A stretch of DNA of 64,000 nucleotides, taken from Akebia trifoliata (taxonomy: Eukaryota > Streptophyta > Magnoliopsida > Ranunculales > Lardizabalaceae). Position numbers and translations under genes: made by a program. The notes under the pieces are model-generated. The model made no database searches, was not told the origin of the DNA, and was given only the letters and a program-made list of their open reading frames with translations. The stretch's first letter is position 1, and each line of letters opens with the position of its first letter. The stretch is from contig CM030717.1 of NCBI GenBank assembly GCA_017979445.1, forward strand, positions 28,895,132-28,959,131. The letters are read 5' to 3'. This document shows positions 35,626 through 48,309 of the stretch, piece by piece.

Positions 35626-37302
35626 TGTAGACACCCAAATTTGAGCGGGGCCCGCGACGCAAAAATGCCCCAAAAAAGAGAAAAAATCGGAATGGGCCCG
35701 AAGCCCAAACCTACCAAAAATCCTATAAATTTGTCATCTTATTTTTATAAAATGGCCCAAGGCCTTTCACGGGGCCCACGGACCAAACGCAACCCAAGTC
35801 TAAGCCTATTAACCCAATCCAAACTAAACCCATCACCTAAGCCCATCTAAATTAACCCCTACCCATCAAAACACCAAAGCCCAAAACCCAAAGTCCAATT
35901 CATTACCCAAGCCCCATTCATTACCCAAATCCAACGCAACCCAATCCAACAGCACAACCAATCACCACAATCATCAAGGTGGGGACACATGTCATCACCC
36001 CATCTCACCGCCCTCATCCAACCAACCAACTTCATTACTTCCCGCCAAAAAGGAAGGCAACCCATAACTCTACCCTAACCCTATCCTATCCAGTCGCGCA
36101 AATCAAACACTTATAACCTAGCACCCTCCCCGAATCGACGCTCATCATTTCCTACAAAACCCATCTCTACAACCGACACCTACACCCATCCTCTCAAATC
36201 AAACACTCATCCTTTTCATCAACTCATCTCCACCCTTCATTTCCACCCACTTTGACACATGTCATCATCTCCCTCACCCTCCCAAAATATCATCAACCAC
36301 CCTCTTAAATCCTCCATTCTCTTAAATCAAACACCACTTAATCACAACCACCAATTAATTACCCCCTTTAAACAATCTCATCCTCTCAACCACTCTCATC
36401 AATTCCCCTCACCAAACACTCAACCTAAATGGGTTGGGTTGGATCCAACCCATTTGGGTTGTAAACAACCCATTTAACCCCCCTTCCCTAAATACCCTCC
36501 AACCTCCACCAAATTACACCCACCCTTCTCTTAAACCCCATACCATTCTATCACTTCTCAATCCTTCACCCTATTATACCCCTAAAATAACCCTCCAACT
36601 TCTATAAAAACCCACCCATCTCCCCTTATAACAACTAATGAAAATTTGACAAAAAAAATCTCTAAAAAAATCACAACTCACCTCAACTCTCTACTCCTAC
36701 TCTACTCTCAACACCCAACTCTCAACACCCAACTCTCAACTCTCAACTCTCAACCTCCTCTCAAACAAATCAAGCAAGGAAGAAGAAGTCAAGGAAGGTC
36801 AAAGGAAGTCAAGGAAGGTCAAGGTGGGTTGACAAAAGGAACACCCCCCTCAACCCCCCTCTTCTACTTTCCCTTTCTCCACACATTTGCACACACCACT
36901 ATGGTTTAAATCACCAGAGGGCCCCTTCTTCATAAGGGTGCCCTCAATGATTTGGATCTATATCGAAAGCCCCTCACACTTGAGGGCACACATCAAATGT
37001 TTTTTTTTATTTTTATTTTCTTTATTTAAAAAAAAACCGAATCCGAGGTTACCACATTACGTGGATGGAGTAGGGTGCCTAACACCTTCCCTACTCCATA
37101 AATGGACCCCCTTACCTTGAATCAAGGTTGGACCAAATATGCTCTATCCATATGTGAGTCATCAAATGTCTAAATGACATGTTTTTCAAAAAATACAAAT
37201 TCGGGTGACCATTCACACCCAATTCCGCATTTGAATGGTGGCGACTCCAAAACACCCCAAAGTGGAGGGATGTTTTAAAATATTGAAAATCCCGTATCCA
37301 CA
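35626..37302 (+). mobile_element. Solo LTR S1 of a second retroelement family, TSD GCCAC
   Basis: A 1677-bp element, strongly C/A-rich on the + strand, starting TGTAGACACCCAAATTTG and ending CCCGTATCCACA. Perfect GCCAC duplications lie at 35621-35625 and 37303-37307. It carries a promoter-like TATAAAAA at 36603-36610, short tandem runs of ctcaacacccaact (36710-36765) and gtcaaggaag (36788-36825), and a strong inverted repeat ggagtaggg / ccctactcc at 37067-37097 in the presumed R region. The sequence character (gggtgcctaacaccttccc, tggtggcgactcc) recalls Tat/Ogre-type Ty3-gypsy LTRs; that assignment is tentative. Open frames in it are low-complexity and not protein-like. Confidence 0.85.
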
Positions 37303-37339
37303 GCCACGATATAATAAACGAAAATTTTGTTTTTTTCTT

Positions 37340-37790
37340 CCGATTTTCCACCTCAGATCCCTCGCAAACGGTCCATTTTCGATGATCGCCACAGAAGAGA
37401 AAAAGATCTGCAGCTGCGTTCTCTACAAAACCCACTCAACCTCTTTCCATTTCACTTTCTTTTTCATCCAATATCGTAAAAAATTAGCCGTATTTATATA
37501 CGGGAATTTTGAAACTTTGACCTCTGATTCCGTCCGTTTCGGGGTCAAATCGTCTTCCGACGCAGAAGGGAGAAATGTCCGCAGTCTCATTCTCTACATA
37601 ACCCAACTAAATTCCTTCCGTTTTCTCGTCTTTTTCAACCCGTATCATCAAAAATCAGCCGTACGTATATACGTGGATTTCGAATACTTCGACCTCGAAT
37701 TTCATCGGTTTCGGGGTCAAACCGTCCTCCGTCATAGAAGGGAGAAAGGACGACGACGTCGAGATCTTCAAAACCACCAGGCCAGATTAA
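37340..37790. repeat. Three about 171-nt tandem units inside L2
   Basis: Each unit has a block like ttcggggtcaaa-cgtcttccg-cagaagggagaaa followed by tctacaaaacccac and cgtatcatcaaaaatcagccg. L7 also has three units (about 62460-62890, inverted), L1 about two and L6 fewer. An open frame of 230 codons (37235-37927) crosses the array, and one of 213 codons crosses the L7 array. Confidence 0.65.
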
Positions 37791-39798
37791 AAAATCAGTC
37801 ATTTCGAAGTTCAGTCCGTCTCGATTTCCGCGCACGTGCTTTGATCCTTTCGCCTAGAGATTGTAAGGAACTCTCAATTTCTATTAATAATCGTAGATTA
37901 TTAAAATTGCACGTAGGATTTTATTGAAAAAAATTTGGATGTATTTCTAAAATATAGAATTCTTTTGTTATTGCAAAAATTCACATCAGAAATTGCAAGT
38001 TTGATATGTTTAATTGTATTTTTAATAAATTATACGTGGGTAGGGTATTTTAACGGGTTATTTCCATAAATTGGGTCTTGTGCACTGCTCGGACCCCGTT
38101 TTGATATGAAATTTATATTTTTTTTTCAATATTATTGATAGAAATAAATTCTATAGTTGAAAAATGTGATTTAATATTCAATGAACTCATATTGAGTTGA
38201 TGAATATCAGAAAATGGATATTTTATGAAGATATTGAAAATTGTAAAAATCGAAAAAAGGAAAAAAGGGTATGAAACGGTAAAATATCAAAGTCACACCC
38301 AAGGGGTAATGTCTGCATTTTACGTTGTTGTGTTGTGTGCAGGTTAGTGAACAGATATCCAGGGATAATATTGTTGGTTGCATGTTTATTTAAATTTCTG
38401 TTAGTGCGAGGCGCTGTTTACATTTTTGTTATGTTATTTATTTTAGGCCAGGTGGCCACACTTGCATGGTAGGAAACTGGATATCCATTCTTAACCTTGT
38501 ATTGTTAATTTCTCTTTTGTTTTCAAATGAAAGTAATATATATATGTAGCTATTTTGTGAGTTGTTAAAGAGTCTGTGAATGCCTGAAGGGATAGTGCAT
38601 CATATCATCCGGAGTGGTGTACTATCCTGGGATGTACGGTAGGGACCACCAAGCTCATACGTGGTATGGGACGCGTATGAGAATGGAGTCACAACTGGAA
38701 TCTGGGTTTATTCCTCTCTATCTTTACCAATGAACTTGTAATGTAAAGGTGGTCGTATGCGAATGGTTTGTATATTTGGGAATCACATGCACGCCTGATA
38801 GGCATAGACGAAGATGATTAGTCAGTGATCACTAACAATCTATAGTAGTCGAACGTTCTGATACATCGAAAAGAGACCCATTGCTTATGATCACGTCAAA
38901 CGGCCAGCCTGAGCCAGATAAATGGTCACCAGTGTGGTAAGCGCAGCGACCGACCACAAAATCAGGAACTAAAAGCCAGATTTATGTTGTAACATCATGT
39001 CCCGACTGGGAACGATCCAGTCATGAATCCCAACACTCAAATTCCATTACTCCACCACTTGTATTATATATCCGTGTTATATTTCGAATTATAAACTAAA
39101 AAGCATGTCTACTATTTCAATGTTGTCAACTATATTTGTATAAATGAAAAATGTATAATGAGTATGGATGATTGATGTGATGTGTAATTTTTAAACTGTT
39201 TAGTTGCTCATCCCTGAATATATGGACCAGTTAATCGTAGCTTCAATTGTAAAACTTGCATATTTTGAAATAATACAGTATGATTATTCGATCACGTTAG
39301 GTTAGGTTATTAGTGGGAATTGTTTGTGGACCTACTGGGTAACCATTATTACTCACCCTTTCCTTCCATGTTTTTTTTGTTACGGAGCCTATAGTTGGCG
39401 CAACGGGCGTTGAACTATTAGCCGAGGAACACCTGGTCGGTCAGATCGACGACCAGAGTCCGTTACTCGGTGAGCATCATGACTACTTCTACTAGGAGTA
39501 TGTTTTTCCTAGGAGAGGTCTATGTTAGACTGAGGAAAATTTTGTAATCCTGTATAACCTTATCCCTTTTGGCACAACTCTGACCCTACTTTTTTGTTGT
39601 TTATAAAATCTATCGTCTTCCGTTTCTTGTTCGTTGTGGATATGTTGTTTTATACATGATTGTTTGGATTTTTTTTATTAGGTTTGAATTCCGTGAAACG
39701 CTAACATAAGCAAAGGAGACCATGCCAAAATTTTGAGGCGCCACTTAGTGCCTCGAGGCAGCCTTGGGGTTTGTGTTAGCGTTTGACGGGGCGTCACA

Positions 39799-39960
39799 GC
39801 ACCAGATCGAGAGGTTTTTGTGGACACGGGGCGTTTGGAATTTTAAAAAGGATTTGGGTTTTGTCATTTTTTAGATGTGAGGATATGGATAGATCATAAC
39901 CCAGACTCGTGACATACATATTTTTGACATTCATCCTTATAACAGACTCATACTATCGAA
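39799..39960. other. Short unassigned segment between L2 and the viral-like region
   Basis: Does not match the expected continuation of L3, nor a retroelement primer-binding site I can name. It may be the remains of whatever was deleted at the L3/L2 junction. Confidence 0.3.
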
Positions 39961-42542
39961 CATTTACAGACTTTTGTTAGATAAATGAATTACAAATTTT
40001 TTATATTAAAAATTAAATTGATCATCATCGTCTTCGCCAGATAAACTTGGAGTGGAACATGAAGAAGACAAGGTGGCCATTGATCCTTTTGTGGACATGA
40101 AATCTTTTAGTTGTTTGAGTTCTTTTGAGATATATTACATTTGTTGAATTACCAAGGTAAAATCTTGAGGAGAGACAATTGTTGGAGAGGATGTCGAAGT
40201 TGCTTCAAAAGTGATTGCAGTAGTCAATGTTGTTGCATAAAAGGCTTTTGAAAGTTGATGAAAATCTTTTGGGTTCAGATTCTTGTAAGGATGGTCGACA
40301 AAAACTTTTGAGAAATCATATTTATCCCACAATTTGACAAAATTATTACGAAAAAGTGAGAAAGAGTAAAAAAAAATTCTTTGAATAATGTCATTTGAGA
40401 ATTTATGGTATTTTTGAAGTTGCGAAAAAGAACATTATTTAATAGTTAGGATCCTCGATTAATTTTGAATGTATTTGAATTAATATAGTCTTCAAATTGT
40501 TGTAAATAAGGACTTGACAAAATATCTTTCAAGGCACCAAAGATTTGTCATCACTAGGTGAAAAACTAAGTTGGAATTTAATGATTAAATTTTTGGTAGA
40601 ATTAACAGAACTAGGAAAGATAATCTTTTGAATTTTGAATCAGAAGGGTAAATTCCCAAGCATTTATGTAATCCCAATAAGTATAGGGGATTTGACATAA
40701 AGAAATGTCAAACAAAAAGTTTCCCATTCTTGAGGTTAGATAATTTTTTGAATTTTAATTTTGAACAAGCTAGATTACCGTCTTGATCTTGACTATGGGA
40801 GATAATGACACTTTGTGATTGAGAGGGAATGACTTCATTTAATGGAAAAGATTGATGTTGAATTTGGGATATCTTCACGTATTCAAATTGATGTGAACAC
40901 AAAGTGACAATGACTTAACTCATTTTTGAAATATAATCAGATTTTGGAGATGTTGGAGAAAATTTTGAGGGAGAAATTTGAATTTCAATAAGAATTTTCT
41001 CTTTACCTATAGATTTTGACTTTGTTTTTAAAGAATTCATTGTAGTTACTAAAGGAATTCTCGAGTGAGAAATCTAGGAGATAATTTTGAAAAGTATGAA
41101 TAAATTCAATATCAAAATAAAAAATTATAAGTAAAGCTTGCCATCTGGCAAATATTTGTTTTAGTGCAAGATTTTTGACATCTTGTTCTAATATATTTTT
41201 TTATAGATTTACAATCAATTTTGAGTAAAAAGATTTTATTTAAGTCGTTTTGGAAATTTAATATTATTAAGACAATAGTTAAAATTTCTTTTTTGATTGT
41301 TGAATAATTTTGTTGACAGGGATTCCAAATTTCGGTATTATATCGTGTTTTTGTATTAAAATACCACCATAGTCTATTTCAAAGGCATCAATTTGAATAA
41401 TCTTTGAAAATTTTGAATTTTGAATATGTAAACAAAGAATACTTCTTACAACACGTTTGAGTTTTTGAACTGCTTTTGTATGATCTGAGTCCAAACAATT
41501 TTCTTTATTAGGTTTTTTAAGGAAGTCGAAAATAAATTTTCGTTCTTCCTTTAGATTTTTTTATAAAATTAAGACAATAAAAAAATCACTAAAACTATTT
41601 TTTATCAATGATTTTATCGAAAAACTTATTATATGTTTGATTTTCAAAGGAAAAATCAAGGAATTGGACTTTGGTTTGAAAAAGTTTAATTTTTCATTGG
41701 GACAAGAATAGCCCATTTTAAATAATGGCTTTGCGAAAAATGCATAGATGTTTTCAATGAGCATTTATAGATGTGAAAAAGATTAATATTTCATCTATAT
41801 AGACAATAATAAAATTAAAATATGATAAAAAAAAATATCATTCATCATGTTTTAAAATTTGCTTGATGTATTTTTTAAGTTAAAAGGCATTACATTTCAC
41901 TCATAGTGTCCAAAGGAAACAATAAAAAACAGTTTTATATTTATCAAATTCTTTGATTTAGATTATTCAAAATCCAAATTTAAGATTAAATTTCGAAAAG
42001 ATAGTTGCATTGGTTAATCTATCAATAAGGTATTTTTTATTAAGGACAAGATATCTTATTGATTGGAGAACTTTATTGAGAGGTTTGTAAGTTATAACAA
42101 GCCTAGGAGTTCCTCGTCCAAGTTCATTTGCGTTTTCTACATAAAAGTGGCACAGCTCTAAGAGGATTTACCTTTTCAAATTAATTGTTTGTACAGTAAA
42201 TCTTGAATTTCTTTTTTGCATAATTCAAGGTATCTAGCATTTATTTGAATTTGGTGAACTTTTGTCACAATATCTTTTTTATTAAAGGATGTAATATAAG
42301 AAAGGGCTATTTGATGAGTTTTAAGATGTCAAAAGGCACCTGAAATCTCAAAGCAACAAACTTTGATGAGTTTTTCTTTAAAATATTTAAATTTTGATTG
42401 AAAAAAATGAGAATTTATTATGATTTATATTTGGTAAAAGTATTTTTATTTATTGACAAATTGAGATTGTTGTTATTTTGTTTGAATAAAATTAATTAAG
42501 ATATCAACTTAACCAGTAGTTGGGAGAGATACGAAGTTAAGT
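39960..42542 (-). pseudogene. Endogenous Caulimoviridae-like (pararetrovirus) remnant, RT-RNase H side
   Basis: Minus-strand frames, broken by many stops and shifts, show a reverse transcriptase of plant-pararetrovirus type. The N-terminal RT motif ends in VITYKPLN at about 42079-42103, and the catalytic motif reads YIDE instead of YIDD at 41790-41801. An RNase H start (IQIDAFEIDYGGIL) follows at about 41360-41402. The region 39960-41150 is further downstream in the same orientation; it holds two short open frames (40708-40902, 40135-40332) that I cannot assign. The order protease, RT, RNase H with the other half is that of Caulimoviridae and also Ty3-gypsy elements; the RT wording and absence of an integrase after RNase H favour Caulimoviridae. 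It is non-functional: the active site is altered and no frame is intact. Confidence 0.65.
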
Positions 42543-45534
42543 TGTAGCGCCCCGCTAAACGCTAACATAAATCCCCATATCAGATCTCGAGATACTAGGT
42601 GGCACCTCGAAATTTCGGCATGGTCTCCTTTGTTTATGTTAGCATTCCAAGGCATTCAACCTACACCTAATAAACAACATACAATCCTGCATATAAACAA
42701 ACAAAATATAATATTAGCTTAAGCCTATATACGTCTAATAACGTATGATAGATCAGAGTGCGGAAGAAGAAATTTATACATGGGATTATACAAAAATTTC
42801 TCGTTCTAACAAAAGTCCTAACGCTCAGAATAAAATCTATAATACTTTTGGACAAATCGATACCACTAGGGGGTATAACCCCAATACTTGCCAAGTGACG
42901 GACTCTGACTGTCTACTTTACCTACTAGATGATTCTCACTCATGTTCTACACCTGTCTCGCTAAGCTTCGGATCTGAAACTAAAAAAATGGAGAAGGAAA
43001 TGGTGAGTAACAATGGTTATCCAATAGGGAAGCAAATAATTTCTGCTAATAACCTCTCCTAACATGAACAAATGAACACACTGAATCATTTTCAAATATG
43101 CAAAATTTTATATAAAAAAAAAACTACGATTAACTGGTACATATAACTAGGGATTAGCAACTAAACATTTTAAAACTCACATTACATCGATCAACAGTAC
43201 TCACTATAACATTATTTTTTTATATAAATCTAATTAATCAAATGGAAACATTAAACATGCATTTCAGTTTATATATCAAAGTAAGGCAACATATACATAA
43301 AACACAATGGTGGAGTATTGGAATTGGAGAGTTGGGATTCACGACTGGATCGCTCACAGTCGGGACATGATGTTACGATTCTTCTTTGACTTTTAGTTCC
43401 TGATTTTGTGGTCGATCACTGTACTTACTACGCTTGGTTGACCATTTATCCGGCTTAAGCTGGCCGTTTGACGTGACTATCAGCAATGGATCTCTTTTCG
43501 ATGTGTAAGAACATTCGACTACTATAGATTATTAGCGATCACTGACTAATCATTTTCGTCTATGCTTATAGGCGTGCATGTAATTCCCAAATATACAAAC
43601 CATTCGTATACGACAACCTTTACATTACAAGTTCACTGGTAAAGATAGAGAAGAATAAACCCGAATTATAGTTGTGACTCCACTCTCATACGTGTCCCAT
43701 ACAACGTATGCGCTTGGTGGTCCTTACCGTACATCCTAGATAGTACACCACTCCGGATGATATGATGCATTATCCCTTCAGACATTCACAGACTCTTAAC
43801 AGCTCATAAAATATCTACATATATATAATTTTCATTTGAAAACAAAAGAGAAATTAACAATACAAGGTTGAGAATGAATATCTAGTTTCCTACCATGCAA
43901 GTGTGACAAGCTGATCTAAAATAAACAACTGAACAAAAACGTAAACAACGCATCATGCTAACAGAAAGTAAATAAACATGTAACCAGTAACATTATCCCT
44001 AGATATCCGTTCACCAATCTACACACAACACAACAATGTAAAATGCAGACATCACCCCTCGGTTGTGACTCTGACATTTTACCGTTTTATATCCTTTTTC
44101 CCTTTTTTTGATTTTTTTTTACAATTTTCAATTTCTCAAATAAAATATCCATTTTCTGATATTCATCAATTCAATATGAGTTCACTGAATATTAAATCAT
44201 ATTTTCTAACTATGGAATTCATTTTTATCAATAATATTGAAAATGTACAACACTTAGATTAAAATAGGGTATGAGTGGTGCACAGGACCCAACTAACAGA
44301 AATAGCCCGTTGAAATATCTTACCCATGTATAATTTGTTAAAAAATACAATTAAACATATCAAATATGCATGTTCTGACCTGAATTTGAAATAACCGATT
44401 AAATTCTATATTTTTGGAAACTCACCACAAATTTTTAATAAAAAACTTAAATGCAATTTTCACAATTTACGATTACTAATAAAAATTGAGAGTTCCTTAC
44501 AATCTTCGTGCGAGATGATCAAAGCGAGTGTGCGAGGTGAATAGTCCGAAAATCGAGACGAATCAGATTTCAAAACGACTAATTTTTGAATATGACCCGG
44601 TGGTTTTGAAGATTTCGATGCCGTCGTCCTTTCTCCTTTTTGCAACGGAAGACGGTTTGACCCCAAAATAGGCGAAATCCAAGGTCGAAGTTTCGAAACT
44701 CCCGTATATATATACAATTTATTTTTGATGATACCGGGTGAAAGAGAAGATGAAATGAAGAGATCTTGGGTGGATTTTGTAGATGTCGAGGCTGCGAACA
44801 TTTTTTCCTTCTACGGTGATCGTCGAAAGTAAACCGTTTGCGAGGGATCTGAAGTGAAAGTTTAAAAAAAAAAGACAAATTTTTTTTAAATGTTGGTTGT
44901 TGGACAGGTTGGAGAAGACGAAGTAATAAAAAAAATTAAAATTTTATTTATATAAAATTTGGGACAAAATCGGTATTTCGCTTATTGTTTTGATCGACGA
45001 TAATTTGATCATCCGAATTTCAAAAGTGACGAATAAATACTCTATTTCACCTAATTTTTTGATTTGGATCTAATGGTATAGTCAATTTCTACAAATTCTA
45101 TCTCTAACAAAAGTCTACATTTTTGGCCTAAGGTGACCCCTAAAATTGATGTCATTTTTGTTTTTGATGATAATTCGACTTTCTGATCTCCAAAAATGAC
45201 AAATAAATAGTCCATGTTCAATAATTTTTCATTATGAATCTAATGGTATAATTGAATATTAATAATTCTTGATCTATCAAAAAATTATTATTTTAGATTG
45301 GTCCGACTCGGTAATCGAGGATTTTGCAACTTTTATATTCGGACTCACATTTGAGCATGCTTACAGGCTAAAGTATGTTTTTCGATCATTTTGAATCCAA
45401 TGATAAGGTCAGATTCCATTAAAATGATTAGAAATATTCTAAAATTTTACCCCTAAGTCCCACTTTCAAGATTTTCTTAAAATTCCACAATTTATTTTTC
45501 CTCGAGAGACTAATTGAAAACTCGAAGTTTTACA
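42543..45534 (-). mobile_element. Solo LTR L6 of the large family, TSD TAAGT
   Basis: A 2992-bp LTR in inverse orientation: the plus strand starts tgtagcgccccgctaaacg and ends ctcgaagttttaca. Perfect TAAGT duplications lie at 42538-42542 and 45535-45539. It contains the family stem-loop (44038-44082) and the conserved core (about 43330-43800). It separates the protease and RT parts of the pararetroviral remnant, so it inserted after the virus-derived DNA was in place. Confidence 0.9.
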
Positions 45535-45539
45535 TAAGT

Positions 45540-46523
45540 AAAACTTCTTTTTCATCAATTTCACAATGAATTCCTTCTAGAGTCATTAATAATGGTTGAA
45601 TTTGATGAAGAAAATGTGTACCTAAAATTACTTCTTGTTATAGACTTTGAACTCCAAGAAAGGTAACTAATAGATCAATTTTATTTTTACAAATATAAGA
45701 ATTTCTAACTTTGTAATTGATTAAAATACTTTTACCAGTTGCAGTTGATAAAGTAGTTTGAGTTGATTCACATTGAGAAAGAAGAATGATTCATTCACGA
45801 ATATAATTAAGATCAACTCCAAAATCGATAAGGGCAATAAATTTTTTAGAGAATTTTGGTGTGTTTAGTATGATATGAGTATATCATTTTTGATATGTAT
45901 ATTGTGTTATGGTGTTTAAAAATTGATGTGTTTGTATTTTCGGATTAAACAGTTTGTCGAGTTCTGTTCTTATGCATGAGTCAGATTATTTGTTGAGTTA
46001 TATCAGTGTTATTTGTTCGCGAAGTTCTTTGATTTCTATTTTTAATTGATTAATCTGGCGTTGAAGAATTGATAGAGACACTATTTGTTCTTTAGATTTT
46101 TGAGGTATTTTATGAATTCGAGAACATACATCTTGTACAGAATAAATAGGGCTTCCTTATGGAAGGATTGAGCTTGTTTATGATTTATTTTCTTTTGATT
46201 CTAATATTTGAAACATATAGTGATCTTGTTGTTCTTTATCTTGTATGTCATCTAATTTTTTTAACGTTAACTTTTTCATTTTTTGTTAGAATATTTAATT
46301 AAAGCATATTAATAGAGGAGGAAAGAAGGAACCGATTCTAAATGCCAAAGGTATTTATAATTATCCTCTTCTATTGAAGAATCTGATTTAGTGGAAGAGA
46401 AATGGATTTAAAAAAATTTAAGATGATATTTGTTTGTTGTATGACTAGGTTTTTCCACATTTGTAACATATAATTAGTTTGATTTCTTTATTATCAAATT
46501 TTGATGGTTTAGAAGAAAATTAG
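45540..46523 (-). pseudogene. Endogenous Caulimoviridae-like remnant, zinc-knuckle and protease side
   Basis: This is the upstream half (minus strand) of the viral-like sequence. Near 46445-46480 a broken CCHC zinc knuckle (CYKCGK) is legible, as in coat/gag proteins. Around 46000-46090 there is a coiled-coil-like stretch rich in I, L, K, E and Q. At about 45810-45850 a retroviral-type aspartic protease site reads LIDFGVDLNYI, with F in place of the expected T/S after the catalytic Asp. Frames are interrupted. It ends at L5, which cut off whatever lay further upstream. Confidence 0.6.
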
Positions 46524-48309
46524 TGTAATACTTTGGATTTTCAACTCGTATCTCGAAGAAATCAAAGGGTGATATTTTGAGAAAAATGCCAAAGAAAGAA
46601 ATTAGAGTAAAACACTCGGATATTGTTCCGTTCATTTTCAACAAAAACCGACTCCACCATTGGATTTAAAGAGGTATAAATATATTCTTTAGCCTGTAAG
46701 CAAGTTCGAATTCGAGTTCGGATGAAAAAGTTATAAAATCCTTGAATTTCGCGTTAAGTGGGACCCAAAACAATAAAATTTTGTTAGAGTGAGAATCAGA
46801 AAAATTCGACTTTACCGTTAGGTCCGCGATAAAAAATTATTCAAAATAGAATACTCACATATCATTTTTCGAGTTCTAATGGTCAGAATTTCGTCAAAAA
46901 TAGAAATAAGTAGAAAATGTCAAAAATGCCCCTAACCCTTATTTAAAATAAAGATAACTTTATTTTATTTCATTTCTTCCTCTCTTCTCTAAAGAACTCA
47001 TATCAGTCATTTTCTAAACCTAGGATTTGAACCTATTCCCATCAAGATCTATCCTAATCAAGTCCGAGTTGAACCTCGACGAAAAAGGCAAAGTCGTCGG
47101 CGTTGTCAAGCTCCATGTGCTCATCCCATCCAACCTCCATTTTCTTTTCGTTCTCTTGGGTTCTTACCAAAAATCAACAAAGGAATTTTGATTCTACCCA
47201 CTTAGAGACTCACTCATTTAGAAAGAGGGTCGTCCATCGTTGTAAGTGGAGGGAAAACACCTCCATCGAGGGTTTCGCAACCAACCCGATTCGTTCGGCA
47301 CTCAAGTTCAAGCAAAGTCAAAGTTCTGGACCTCCAATCCTTGATTGTCAAGCTACTTATCGTGTCCAACAACCACTAGAGTAAGGGACTCTTGATTCTT
47401 ATTAATAACCGTAGATTTCGGAAAATTGTACTTAGGGATGTTTCGAAATTTGTATATATTTTAAATTTATAGAATGTCGCTTAAATTACTTCAAATTCAT
47501 ACTAGAAATTATTATGTTTGATGTGTTTCATCGTAGTTTGAATATTTAATTCGTGGGTGGGTTATTAGAATCGAAAACGAGTGAAAAACTCGAATAAACG
47601 ATAAAAAAATGAAAAAAAGAAATCAAAGCTTTCAGCATTTTGACGGTGCCACTGTGAGCCACCGTGCACTATTCACAGTGTCACTGTGAAAATCAAAATG
47701 TGCCTGAAAAAATTTTCTAATATTTTTTTTTGGATTCCTCATGCTTTTAACATGTCAAAACGACTACTTATGGGCTACGCAACTTCTTTAAATGACCAGA
47801 AAAAAAATAAACAAATTTTCGTCATAACGAGAATGTTTTAAAAATTCGTGTGATATCTTTTGTATTAATTTGAATTAGGTTATAAAATTACATAGCCCTT
47901 CTCATGTTGTCGAGGGCCTTCATTTACAAAAATCCATTTTCAATTTTGACAACTTTGAAAATTTGAGTTTCCGACACTTAGCCAAATTTTTATCAACTTT
48001 TCTAGTTTTGACAGTTGCCTTCACATACCTATCGAAATCCCATTTTAACAAAAAATGGATAGTTTTTCGATCAAATGATCAAAGTGAATTTGTAAGCTTG
48101 AAAAAAAAATATTTAGTTTGAAAGGTTGAAAAGTAAAAACATGACAGAATGGGAAAATGATAAATTGGTAAAATGATCGAATCATACCGAGGGGTGATGT
48201 TTGCATTTTACATTATATGTTATGTGTAAGTTGGTGAAGGGATATCAAAGGATAATGAAAGGGTTGCATGTTTATTTAAATTTATGTTGGCGCAGAGGCT
48301 CTGAGTACT
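46524..48309 (+). mobile_element. LTR L5 of the large family, left part (split by L4)
   Basis: Starts TGTAATACTTTGG and aligns with L3/L4 but is more diverged. It carries its own palindrome cluster at 47643-47690 (cggtgccactgtgagccacc; cacagtgtcactgtg) and the stem-loop at 48168-48211. It is interrupted at gagtact by L4 and resumes at 51776. Confidence 0.8.

Larger units (their letters stand above)
34981..39798 (+). mobile_element. LTR L2 of the large family, interrupted by solo LTR S1
   Basis: Begins TGTAAAACCCCAAATTTTC and ends GGGGCGTCACA; without the insertion at 35621-37302 it is about 3.1 kb, the family length. The stem-loop is at 38279-38323, and three about 171-nt tandem units lie at about 37340-37790. 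The flanks are gagta on the left and gcacc on the right, so no target-site duplication is present. The junction with L3 must therefore have been altered by deletion or recombination after insertion. Confidence 0.85.

Noticed and set aside
35641..36477. Proline/serine-rich open frames in S1
   Set aside because: Low-complexity translations of a C/A-rich LTR.
37235..37927. 230-codon open frame on the plus strand
   Set aside because: It lies wholly within LTR L2 after S1 and crosses tandem units; the translation has no domain and its phase changes between units. Treated as LTR sequence.
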